NCBI GenBank assembly: GCA_016194825.1
Contig: JACQAR010000013.1
Location: 1 to 17,874, forward strand
Direction of reading: 5' to 3'
Source of the DNA: Chlamydiia bacterium
GTDB taxonomy: Bacteria; Chlamydiota; Chlamydiia; Chlamydiales; SM23-39
DNA length: 17,874 bases
Shown: piece after piece, positions 1-7,384 of the stretch
Numbering within the stretch: the first letter of the stretch is position 1
How the letters are laid out: every line of letters starts with the position of its first letter
Position numbers and translations under genes: made by a program
The notes under the pieces: model-generated
Told to the model about the DNA's origin: nothing
Seen by the model: the letters and a program-made list of their open reading frames with translations, nothing else
The model's database searches: none

Positions 1-2
1 AT

Positions 3-1520
3 TTTGGGCAGATGAACATCCTCTGCACGGATAAAACAGGAACGATCACAAGCGGCAAACTCCAGTTTGATGCGGCTACAGATGTCGATGGACAGCCGAG
101 CGAAAAGGCGCATCTCTATGCTTTTCTCAATGCGAAATTCCAAGAGGCCTATCCCAATCCGCTCGACCAGGCAATCTTAGAAAAACCTCTTGGCGTGGCC
201 GATTGGCAAAAACAAGATGAGATTCCTTATGATTTTGAGCGCAAACGGCTCAGCGTTCGCTTTAGTAGTGGCCTTCTCATCTGCAAAGGGGCCTGCTTGC
301 AAGTGCTGTCGATCTGTAGCTACGTGGAGCGTCCCAATGGCGCAGTGGTCCCAATCGCCTCTTGCCAGGCGGAGCTGACGCGCTGGATCGAACAACAAAG
401 TGAGGCGGGGTTTCGCCTTCTGGCGATTGCTTATGGAGAAAAACTAGAAGAAAAGGATCTGATTTTGCTCGGATTTTTGCGCTTCATCGATCCGATCAAA
501 GCAGATATTGCTTCTGTTGTTGCAGATCTGCAAAAAAAGGGGATCCGCCTCAAGATCCTCACTGGGGATAATCGGGCGGTTGCGCGCTATGCGGCCAAGG
601 CGCTTGGTCTGACGGATATTGGGCTCATGACAGGAAGCGATTTTCAGAGATCTCTGATTGCCAAAACTGATGTCTTTGCGGAGGTGAGCCCGGCGCAGAA
701 GGAAAAGATCATCTTGGAGCTGCGCAAAGCGGGAAATATTGTTGGTTATTTGGGAGATGGAATCAATGATGTTTCAGCTCTGCATAGCGCCGATGTGAGT
801 ATCGCGGTGGATTCAGGAGCGAGTGCTGCAAAAGAAACGGCCGATATTGTCCTCTTAGAAAAGGATTTGGCTGTCTTGAAAGAGGGGGTAGAGGCGGGGC
901 GCTATACCTTCATCAATACAATGAAGTATGTGTACATGGCGACGAGCGCCAATTTTGGGAATATGTTTTCGATGGCGAGTTTTTCTCTTTTCCTTCCCTT
1001 TTTGCCCATGCTCCCCATTCAGGTGTTGCTCAGCAATTTTTGCAGCGATCTTCCCGAGATGGCGCTCGCTTCCGACCGAGTCGATGCAGATGCTGTGCTC
1101 CACCCTGTCAAATGGGACCTTCCCTTCATCCACCGCTTCATGTGGGTGTTTGGCTTGTTGAACTCCTCGTGCGATTTTCTGACGATGGGCGCCTTGTTGT
1201 ACTGGCTCAAATCGAACCCTGAGATTTTCCGCGCTTATTGGTTCTATGAAAACGTGACAACAGCTGCGCTCATTGTCCTCGTCATCCGGACACGCCATCT
1301 CTTTTGGAAATCAAGACCCGGAAAATGGGTGGTGGCTGCGGTCTTTGGTGTGGTGGGCGGGATATTTCTGCTTCCCTTTACCCCGCTGGGATCTCTTTTT
1401 GCCCTGGTTCCCATCAATTTCCCCTTTGCCCTCTTTTTGGTGGCGGTCAACCTATTCTTCGTAGGTGCTGTGGAGATCGCCAAGCGGTTTTTCTTTCACA
1501 AAAAGATCAAGATGCAGTAG
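3..1520 (+). CDS. Magnesium-translocating P-type ATPase (MgtA-like, P3B), C-terminal part; 5' end outside window
   Basis: Inner-membrane ion pump of the P-type ATPase family. The reading frame is open to the left edge, so the gene starts upstream. The visible part begins at the phosphorylation site: the methionine at base 12 lies just before CTDKTGT, whose Asp accepts the phosphate. Counting from that Met, KILTGD is near residue 181 and GDGIND near 248 (P and hinge domains), followed by SVDSGA-like and ETADIVLLEKDL stretches. About six membrane segments follow, including NFGNMFS and PFLPMLPIQVLLSNF. These membrane motifs resemble MgtA/MgtB (P3B) rather than heavy-metal or calcium pumps, so magnesium uptake is the likely role by family; the substrate is inferred. 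The N-terminal actuator domain and first helices are missing because of the window edge. No terminator-like hairpin follows the TAG; the next gene begins 30 bases on. Confidence 0.9.
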   Translation, partial: FGQMNILCTDKTGTITSGKLQFDAATDVDGQPSEKAHLYAFLNAKFQEAYPNPLDQAILEKPLGVADWQKQDEIPYDFERKRLSVRFSSGLLICKGACLQVLSICSYVERPNGAVVPIASCQAELTRWIEQQSEAGFRLLAIAYGEKLEEKDLILLGFLRFIDPIKADIASVVADLQKKGIRLKILTGDNRAVARYAAKALGLTDIGLMTGSDFQRSLIAKTDVFAEVSPAQKEKIILELRKAGNIVGYLGDGINDVSALHSADVSIAVDSGASAAKETADIVLLEKDLAVLKEGVEAGRYTFINTMKYVYMATSANFGNMFSMASFSLFLPFLPMLPIQVLLSNFCSDLPEMALASDRVDADAVLHPVKWDLPFIHRFMWVFGLLNSSCDFLTMGALLYWLKSNPEIFRAYWFYENVTTAALIVLVIRTRHLFWKSRPGKWVVAAVFGVVGGIFLLPFTPLGSLFALVPINFPFALFLVAVNLFFVGAVEIAKRFFFHKKIKMQ

Positions 1521-1550
1521 ACTTTTTCCATTTTCAACATACGAGGGAAT

Positions 1551-1982
1551 ATGTCACTGAATATTGAGAATGTCCGGAACTATACATTAAACCAAGCAGC
1601 AGCCACCATCATGTCTGGGATCACAGAGAAATCTCAGTGCTGCGGGCTGGTAGCTTCAAAAATATCGGCAGATCCACAGCATTTTGCCTTATTGCAGAAG
1701 GTCACAGACCTATTTAGCCTCTATATAAAAAATGCTCAGAGCGAATTTCTCCGAGCGGCTGGGGATGCAAAAGAGAAGAATAAAGCATTCAATGTAGAGG
1801 AATTCATGAGTGGCAAGGGAAAAGTATGGGCCGAAAAGCACAGAAACCAGCTGCTGCAGATATTGCAAGAGCTAAACACAGTACTCGGGCATAAAGACAA
1901 CGGCAGAGGAACGCGGGACAAGCACATATTGTTCTTGCGAGGCCTTCCAACTGATCTGCCAATTTTACCCTATTCCACCTGA
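1551..1982 (+). CDS. Hypothetical protein, 143 aa, no recognised family
   Basis: I do not recognise this protein. The ATG at 1551 is preceded by GAGGG (1543-1547), a usable ribosome site. The product is polar and looks mostly helical in the middle (about residues 45-110), with Lys/Glu-rich stretches such as AGDAKEKNKAF and WAEKHRNQLLQILQELN. There is a Cys pair near residue 30. No signal peptide or membrane segment is visible. The C-terminal 25 residues are Leu/Pro-rich. It lies 30 bases after the magnesium ATPase on the same strand, so it could share that transcript. Its last 13 bases overlap the end of the convergent LOG-family gene. By eye it is more AT-rich than its neighbours, which suggests a lineage-specific or acquired gene. 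The ribosome site and sensible composition favour a real gene, but there is no homology support. Confidence 0.55.
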   Translation: MSLNIENVRNYTLNQAAATIMSGITEKSQCCGLVASKISADPQHFALLQKVTDLFSLYIKNAQSEFLRAAGDAKEKNKAFNVEEFMSGKGKVWAEKHRNQLLQILQELNTVLGHKDNGRGTRDKHILFLRGLPTDLPILPYST

Positions 1983-4093
1983 GTAAAAAACCCCAACTCA
2001 TACACGGGACCTTCTTGGCCGATTTTGAGGCGTCCTTCGAAGAAGGCTTTGTAGATGGCGAGTCCCTGTTCTGCTCGCTGCACGCAGAAGAAGCAGTTGC
2101 TGACCCATTCAGAGCCGCGGGTGGTTCCTGTGGCTCGGTTCACTTGGAAGCGAGAGGTGATCTTTCGCTTCCAATATTCCATCTCTCCAAAAAGAAGAAT
2201 GGGATTCGCAGGGCCAGAACCGGTTTTCCTCCGTACCTCTTCTAGGGTGTACTCAAAATCCATGCCGATGCCCCCCGGTAGGAAGATCGGAAAATCAAGG
2301 TTGAATTCCGCTTGCCGCTCGACCAGGCGATCGAGCCGGTAGGTCATTTTGATGTCGATGTATTCATTCTGTTTTTGTTCCGCGATGGCTCCCGCAAGGT
2401 CAGTAGCGCGGAAATCGACGATATTCGCGCACGACAAGATATTGAGCGCACGGGCAATGCGGTTGCCCACTTCCATTGCCCCTCCTCCTCCGCCTGTGAC
2501 CATGGCAAGAGGTGTCTCTTTGTTGAATTGGGAATGGTGCATCTGTTCCCGCATCTCGAGGAGCCCGGCCATCAGTTTTTTGAGCTCTGGCTCAAAAGCG
2601 CCCTCGAGCAGATTGGAGCCATAGACTCCAAAAAAGGTTGACTTGCGAAATAACTCTACTAGGGGCAGCGGAACGAACATGCCTGCTTCTTTATCCAGGC
2701 GAAGGACGTATTGGAGGATGGTTTGGGTTTTGCTATCGACCCAAAAGACGGGAATGCCGAACTTGGCCAAATCGAGAAGCACGGCTCTGTCTTCATGAGA
2801 AAAATAATCGCCATGAGAGGCAGAAGGGAATTCAAAATAGATCCGCTTCAGACAGTTTTGCACGAGATCGCTGAGGAGCATCCGCTTTAATAGAGGGGTG
2901 GGAAAATGGCGGCAGAAAAGAACGCCTTGCGAGGTGATCCACCCTTCTTCAATGGCCTTGAGAAAAGGGTACTGCGGCTGGTGCTCGATATACTTTTCAA
3001 CGAGCAGGGCCTGGCGAGCGGGGTGGGTAAGGCCGGGGAACTCATGCTTCAGTGTCTCGCGGACGATCCAATCGCTGCCTGTAAGTCCGCGCATCTGCTC
3101 TCCTTTGACGACAAAAACCGATGCGAGCAGATCTTGGGGCAAGGGCGCTGTGGCAAAGGCTTGGAAGAGTGCTTGGGGATCATCGAGACTCGCGATCAAT
3201 TGGTCGCGATCGGAGAAGAAGACGTGTTCTCTATGGGGCTCAAGGGTATAAAATTCGAGCGGGATGTCATCAAGGATCTGTTCGGAGTGGCCATAGAGTT
3301 CATAGATGTCGCCAGAGGCATACGTGTCTGGCTGGAGTACGCAAGCAGTGGTGTGGAAAAATCCTTGCGGCAACAGCGTATCCACCACCCGTGCATACAC
3401 GGTGCGGATATGGAGGGGGGCAGTCCTGACGAGTAAGATCTCGTTCATGGCTGTTTTGCGCAGTTCAGTCTTTTCCCAGTGGTGGTGCAGGTGGATCAGT
3501 TGACGGGTGTGGCGGAGGTTGCGACAGAGCGCTTTGGCCAGTGTCGGCAAGAAGCTGTAGATGGTTGTCTCATAGGTCACTACTCCGTCGAGCAGAGAGA
3601 GGAAGGCGACGGTGCGGCCATCGATTTTTTCTAGGATGAGTTCTCGGCTTCCATCAAGACCTCCGAGGGAGAGAAGGGGGCGTCCTTCTCGGTCGGAGCG
3701 GCCAATCATCCGCATGAGATACTCAGGATCGCGCACTCGTCGCCTAGGATCAGCGGCAAAGAGCTTGCCGATGTAGGCGCCTACAGTCAGTAGGTCGAGC
3801 ATGGCCGCCGCTAAATCGCCGATGGGGGTGAGCTCTACCTCAATGAATGCAGTATGGTGTTTAGGCTCCCAGTGGATGCTTTTGCCCACGCCATTGATGC
3901 CGAGCTGGGCTAAAGTGCTCTTGAGATTGAAAAAAATATGGGTAGGATCGATCTGATAGCCGACAAATTGTGCGGCAATCCCTTCGATTTTGACTGTGGC
4001 GAGCCGTCGGTTTTCGGAAAGGTTCTTGAGCTCGAGGATCGCTCCATCGGGAGTCACCAGGTCGTAATGGGTATGGGTGAGATAGCTTTCCAT
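1970..4093 (-). CDS. Large LOG-family (Rossmann-fold nucleotide-binding) protein, 707 aa
   Basis: The C-terminal third carries the signature of the LOG / 'lysine decarboxylase-like' fold: TGGGGGAMEVGNRIARALN at residues 533-551 as the nucleotide-binding glycine loop, and PGGIGMDFEYTLEE from residue 606, a variant of the family PGGxGTxxE motif. Known LOG proteins cleave the N-glycosidic bond of nucleoside monophosphates (cytokinin activation, PpnN-type nucleotide recycling), so a nucleotide-processing role is plausible but inferred. The first ~500 residues match nothing I can name; they are soluble-looking, with no signal peptide or membrane helix. Ordinary LOG proteins are about 200 residues and PpnN about 450, so this is unusually long. 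Its ATG lies 4 bases after the stop of the PEBP-like gene, so the two are almost certainly co-transcribed. From memory C. trachomatis has a similarly large hypothetical protein beside its MYG1 gene. Confidence 0.75.
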   Translation of the reverse strand: MESYLTHTHYDLVTPDGAILELKNLSENRRLATVKIEGIAAQFVGYQIDPTHIFFNLKSTLAQLGINGVGKSIHWEPKHHTAFIEVELTPIGDLAAAMLDLLTVGAYIGKLFAADPRRRVRDPEYLMRMIGRSDREGRPLLSLGGLDGSRELILEKIDGRTVAFLSLLDGVVTYETTIYSFLPTLAKALCRNLRHTRQLIHLHHHWEKTELRKTAMNEILLVRTAPLHIRTVYARVVDTLLPQGFFHTTACVLQPDTYASGDIYELYGHSEQILDDIPLEFYTLEPHREHVFFSDRDQLIASLDDPQALFQAFATAPLPQDLLASVFVVKGEQMRGLTGSDWIVRETLKHEFPGLTHPARQALLVEKYIEHQPQYPFLKAIEEGWITSQGVLFCRHFPTPLLKRMLLSDLVQNCLKRIYFEFPSASHGDYFSHEDRAVLLDLAKFGIPVFWVDSKTQTILQYVLRLDKEAGMFVPLPLVELFRKSTFFGVYGSNLLEGAFEPELKKLMAGLLEMREQMHHSQFNKETPLAMVTGGGGGAMEVGNRIARALNILSCANIVDFRATDLAGAIAEQKQNEYIDIKMTYRLDRLVERQAEFNLDFPIFLPGGIGMDFEYTLEEVRRKTGSGPANPILLFGEMEYWKRKITSRFQVNRATGTTRGSEWVSNCFFCVQRAEQGLAIYKAFFEGRLKIGQEGPVYELGFFTQVE

Positions 4094-4097
4094 CAGA

Positions 4098-4550
4098 TCA
4101 ATGCTTTTCGTAGCGTGCCATGAGATGGCATTCAGCGATCATGTGCCCTTGCATGGCCGCTTCGAGCTCTTTTTTGCTAGCGCCAGGGGAGAGATCCAAT
4201 TTTTTATTGAGGGCATAGAGCTTGAAAAAATAGCGGTGTTCCCGGTCCGGTGGGCAGGGACCTATATAGCCCATTTTGCCAGAGGTATTTTTCCCTTGGA
4301 TGCCGGGAGCCATTGTCCCTTCTTTCAGATGGCGCGTGTCAGCAGGCATGTCATACACCACCCAGTGGTCATACATCCGATCGGAGCGCACTGACGCGGG
4401 CACATCGGGGTCATCCAGGATGAGCGCCAAACTTTTGCTAGAGGGAGGCACATCGAAAAATTCTAGAGGAGGAGAGATGTTTTTGCCCTGGCAGGTGTAG
4501 ATCGAGGGAATGATTCCTCCTTCTGAAAAAGCGGAGCTTATGAGTTTCAT
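4098..4550 (-). CDS. PEBP / YbhB-YbcL family (Raf-kinase-inhibitor-like) protein
   Basis: A small soluble protein (150 residues) of the phosphatidylethanolamine-binding-protein superfamily. The anion/ligand pocket motifs are all present: LDDPDVP at 45-51, YDHWVVYD at 60-67, GPCPP at 97-101 and HRYFFKLYAL shortly after. The length is that of the bacterial YbhB/YbcL branch (about 150-160 residues). The biochemical role of bacterial members is poorly defined. The ATG at 4550 starts the protein at the usual family position (MKLISSAF); no strong Shine-Dalgarno precedes it. It is the first gene of a two-gene minus-strand operon with the LOG-family gene, with 4 bases between stop and start. It is divergent from the MYG1 remnant; the 58 bases between them must hold both promoters, but I could not pick out a convincing one. 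Confidence 0.9.
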   Translation of the reverse strand: MKLISSAFSEGGIIPSIYTCQGKNISPPLEFFDVPPSSKSLALILDDPDVPASVRSDRMYDHWVVYDMPADTRHLKEGTMAPGIQGKNTSGKMGYIGPCPPDREHRYFFKLYALNKKLDLSPGASKKELEAAMQGHMIAECHLMARYEKH

Positions 4551-4608
4551 TGCTTGTCTATAAATCCAAGTTCAGAGTAAACTTTTAAGATTTAGCTTAA
4601 AAGAAAAA

Positions 4609-5347
4609 ATGACAGTTCTCAAAAGTTTTGGCACTCACGATGGCTCTTTTCACGCAGATGAAGTAACTGCCTGTTCTCTTTTACTTCTGTTTCGCTGTAT
4701 TGAACAGAACAAAATCCACCGGACGCGAGATGAAGAGATTTTAGCTACATGCGATTATGTTTGCGATGTGGGAGGGATCTACGATCCTCGTCTGCGCCGT
4801 TTTGATCATCACCAAAACGACTATCACCAAGCTGGAAATGGGAACGACTTCCTTTTCTCAAGTAGTCTCGAATTTTTTGCCCGTTGAATATTCAGCAACT
4901 GATGCGGAAATGACAGACGCTTTTTTTCGGGCCGTAGAATTTGTGGTGGGGCATCTCGATCGGATGCAAAAGCGCTTTGCTTATACGCTCAAATGCCAGG
5001 CGATGGTGAAAGAGGCGATGCAGCAAGGGGGATATGCGCTGGTTTTTGACGCAGCGATTCCCTGGATAGAAAATTTCTTCGCATTGGGAGGAGAGCTCCA
5101 TCCTGCGCAGTTTGTCATCATGCCCTCAGGAAAACACTGGAAACTGCGTGGTATTCCTCCCAATCTCAACGACCGGATGAAAGTACGTCGCACTCTGCCT
5201 GAGCTGTGGGCTGGACTGCGACATGATGAGCTTTTTGCTGTGACGGGGATTGAGGGGGCGATCTTTTGTCATAAAGGGCTTTTCATCTCGATTTGGGAAA
5301 CCAAGGAAGCGGCTATCCAGGCGCTCCATTTAGCTTTACAGAGGTAG
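4609..5347 (+). pseudogene. MYG1-family (DHH-type metal-dependent hydrolase) gene, internally deleted and frameshifted
   Basis: Two fragments of one MYG1-family protein (UPF0160; metal-dependent hydrolase related to DHH phosphoesterases) lie in different frames. The 5' part, from the ATG at 4609, has THDGSFHADEVTACSLLLLF, RTRD, CDYVCDVGG and RFDHHQ, then meets a stop at 4887. From about base 4835 the homology continues one frame over with TTSFSQVVSNFLPVEY, then ENFFALGGELHPAQF, WKLRGIPP, PELWAGL and GAIFCHKGLF to the stop at 5347. The span holds about 246 codons against about 290-300 usual for the family. The segment normally following DHHQ, including the SSAGM motif and the conserved D..DNG region, is absent, so roughly 50 codons are lost as well as the frame. 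Since key residues are deleted I treat it as a pseudogene. The downstream half could still be translated alone. It ends 8 bases before the HIT gene. Confidence 0.85.
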
Positions 5348-5355
5348 GTTCTAAT

Positions 5356-5691
5356 ATGTCGACCGTATTTGGCTTGATCATCCGAAAAAAACTTCCTGCG
5401 ACGATCGTCTTTGAAAATGAGCGGATTCTTGCCATCGAGGATATCCACCCCGTGGCTCCCGTCCACGTGTTGATCTTGCCAAAAAAGGAGATCCGTAATT
5501 TGCAGAATGTTGAAGTTCAAGATTATGCGCTTATAGGCGAGATCGTGCAAGTGGCGCAGAAAATTGCGGAAGAAAAAGGGGTAGCTGACGGCTATCGCCT
5601 TTTGTGCAACAATGGGGAAGATGCGGGACAGACGATTTTCCACCTCCATTTTCATCTCATTGGCGGTCGGGTGCTCGGCCCTCTGGCTTAG
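5356..5691 (+). CDS. HIT-family (histidine triad, HinT-like) nucleotide-binding protein
   Basis: A 111-residue histidine-triad protein; HinT-type members hydrolyse AMP-phosphoramidates and related nucleotide conjugates in the cytoplasm. The catalytic triad HLHFH is at residues 96-100 followed by LIGG. The upstream family features AIEDIHPVAPVHVLILPKK (26-44) and the glycine-rich NGEDAGQTI (86-94) are in place. Length and termini match the family. I choose the ATG at 5356 because it gives a normal N-terminus (MSTVFGLIIR), and GAGGTAGG (5341-5348) is a good ribosome site 7 bases upstream; a start further upstream would add 21 residues unrelated to the family. It follows the MYG1 remnant on the same strand and its last 80 bases overlap the next gene. 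The MYG1-HIT order matches what I recall for C. trachomatis CT386-CT385. Confidence 0.93.
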   Translation: MSTVFGLIIRKKLPATIVFENERILAIEDIHPVAPVHVLILPKKEIRNLQNVEVQDYALIGEIVQVAQKIAEEKGVADGYRLLCNNGEDAGQTIFHLHFHLIGGRVLGPLA

Positions 5692-7384
5692 TAGCCCGCT
5701 TTGTGCCGATCTTCCGGCAGAGGTTCGTCGTGTTCATGCGCATTTGACCATTGATGATGCGCCAGGAGCGCTGCAAGAGGCAGAGCATCTGGTGCGCAAA
5801 TACCCCAAATCGCTGGAAGCGGGAGAGGTGCTCATCGTGGCATTGGCCGCGAATGGCTTTGAGCAGCGGGCGATCGATGCGTGGTACGATCTTTCTTTTA
5901 CTCATCCCAATCTTTTGCAAAACCGGCATTTGCTCGAAGAGCTTTCTTGGGGCATTTTAAAAAGAGAGCTCCAATCGACCCAATATGGTGTGCGCCTTTC
6001 CTCTTTAGTTGGTGCGTATCTCACACACGATGCCCGCGCTTTGACATTTTTGCTCAAGATGATGCGTGACTCGAATGCAGTAGTGCGCTCTGTGGCGATC
6101 CAGATGGCATCGAGCTATGGCGATGCTCCCTTAAAAGATGAGCTCAAGAGGTTGATGGAAGAGGAGAAAATCTGGATGGTGCGCCTCTCGGTCATTCAGG
6201 CGGCGGGCGCTCTCAAGATCAAAGAGTTGACGCCGAAACTCAAGGCCATTGTCCAATCGGAAAAGAGCACCTATGAAGAGCGGCATCTAGCGATTGCAGC
6301 GCTTCTCAATATCTATGAAAAAGTGGCGCCTGTGGAGCTGGAGAGCTTGGCAAAAAATAGCCGCGCTGGCCTGCGGCATCTGGCCTGCTCGATTGCCGCC
6401 CATTTTGAGATCGATGAGGCAAAACAGCTCGTCTTGCAACTCATTCATGATCCCAATGCAGATGTGCGGATTGCTGCGCTCAATGCTTTTGGTTTGTATT
6501 ACCGGAAGTTCACCACCGCCGACCAGGCTAAAGAAATCCTCAGAGAGCCACTTGCTGATAGCGACCCTGCGGTTGCGATCACAGCAGCTTGGGCCGCCCT
6601 CTTGATCGACGCAGACTTTGCGGCTCCTTTCATGACAAAATGGCTCGAGGACTCTTTTGCTGAAAATCGTAGGCTTGCTGCAGCGGCTTTGGCGACATCG
6701 GGAGCATTTGGTGCCGATCTTGCTGTCCGATTTCTCGATCAGAGCAACGATCCCTATCTCAAAGTCAATCTCGCCATCGGATTGCTGGGGCAGCAAAGAG
6801 AAGTGCAGCGCTGCTGTGATCTCATTTTTGATCTCTTGCAAAACGAAAAGCGGAAATGGATGATGGACAACCACGCCAACCCTCTTTTCCAAACCTTGGT
6901 GCTGAGCCAAATCCGCTATGTCGATCATATCCCGAATTATCCCGAAGCGATGGATCAGATGACGCGTCTCAATCTTGTCTCTCTGCTCGCGATGGCAGAA
7001 GATCGGCGTGCCACCGATGCGATGAAGAGCTTTTTGCAAAAGAGGCATTGGGGGATTACCGGCGTGGCGAGCGCGATGCTGCTCCAAGAAGGGGATGAGT
7101 CTTCGTTGGAAATTGTCCGAGAGCTTTTACAAGATGCTGATCCCGATGTGCGCCTGCAAGCGTGTCTTGTCTTAGCAATGATGGGGCGCGACGAGTCCGT
7201 TCTACACGATTTGCAGGGTGCCTATGCGCAGGGGGATCATGAGCGGAAGCTGCATATCTTAGAGGCATTAGGGCGAATCGGCTCGGTCGAATCGCACAGC
7301 TTTCTCATCGGCCTTTTAAAGGAACCGTTCCCCATCCTGCGTGTTGCCGCTGCTGCTGCTCTGATTCAGTCCTTGAATCATTAA
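5612..7384 (+). CDS. Secreted HEAT-repeat protein, 590 aa
   Basis: A helical-repeat protein probably exported from the cytoplasm. Residues 1-32 look like a signal peptide: basic MGKMRDRRF, a hydrophobic stretch to about residue 30, and a possible cleavage after LCA (32). The rest is built of HEAT/PBS-lyase-like repeats of about 30 residues, visible as recurring motifs such as DSNAVVRSVAIQMASSYGD, DPNADVRIAALNAFG, DSDPAVAITAAWAAL and DADPDVRLQACLVLAMMG. HEAT scaffolds bind other proteins; no catalytic domain is visible. The start lies 80 bases inside the HIT gene in another frame. The ATG at 5612 or 5621 keeps the positively charged n-region, so I prefer these to an internal TTG. The last 69 bases overlap the convergent LRR gene. 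It occupies the place I recall for the C. trachomatis hypothetical CT384. The binding partner is unknown. Confidence 0.8.
   Translation: MGKMRDRRFSTSIFISLAVGCSALWLSSPLCADLPAEVRRVHAHLTIDDAPGALQEAEHLVRKYPKSLEAGEVLIVALAANGFEQRAIDAWYDLSFTHPNLLQNRHLLEELSWGILKRELQSTQYGVRLSSLVGAYLTHDARALTFLLKMMRDSNAVVRSVAIQMASSYGDAPLKDELKRLMEEEKIWMVRLSVIQAAGALKIKELTPKLKAIVQSEKSTYEERHLAIAALLNIYEKVAPVELESLAKNSRAGLRHLACSIAAHFEIDEAKQLVLQLIHDPNADVRIAALNAFGLYYRKFTTADQAKEILREPLADSDPAVAITAAWAALLIDADFAAPFMTKWLEDSFAENRRLAAAALATSGAFGADLAVRFLDQSNDPYLKVNLAIGLLGQQREVQRCCDLIFDLLQNEKRKWMMDNHANPLFQTLVLSQIRYVDHIPNYPEAMDQMTRLNLVSLLAMAEDRRATDAMKSFLQKRHWGITGVASAMLLQEGDESSLEIVRELLQDADPDVRLQACLVLAMMGRDESVLHDLQGAYAQGDHERKLHILEALGRIGSVESHSFLIGLLKEPFPILRVAAAAALIQSLNH

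Noticed and set aside
855..1298. 147-codon minus-strand frame inside the magnesium ATPase gene
   Set aside because: It covers conserved membrane motifs of the ATPase on the other strand and shows no family character.
4816..4849. AACGACT repeated at 4816-4822 and 4843-4849 near the MYG1 junction as a deletion scar
   Set aside because: Slippage between direct repeats leaves one copy, not two, so the repeat does not explain the deletion.
6287..7087. 266-codon open frame on the minus strand inside the HEAT-repeat gene
   Set aside because: Entirely within a well-supported gene, with low-complexity His/Arg-rich translation and no motif; an antisense shadow.
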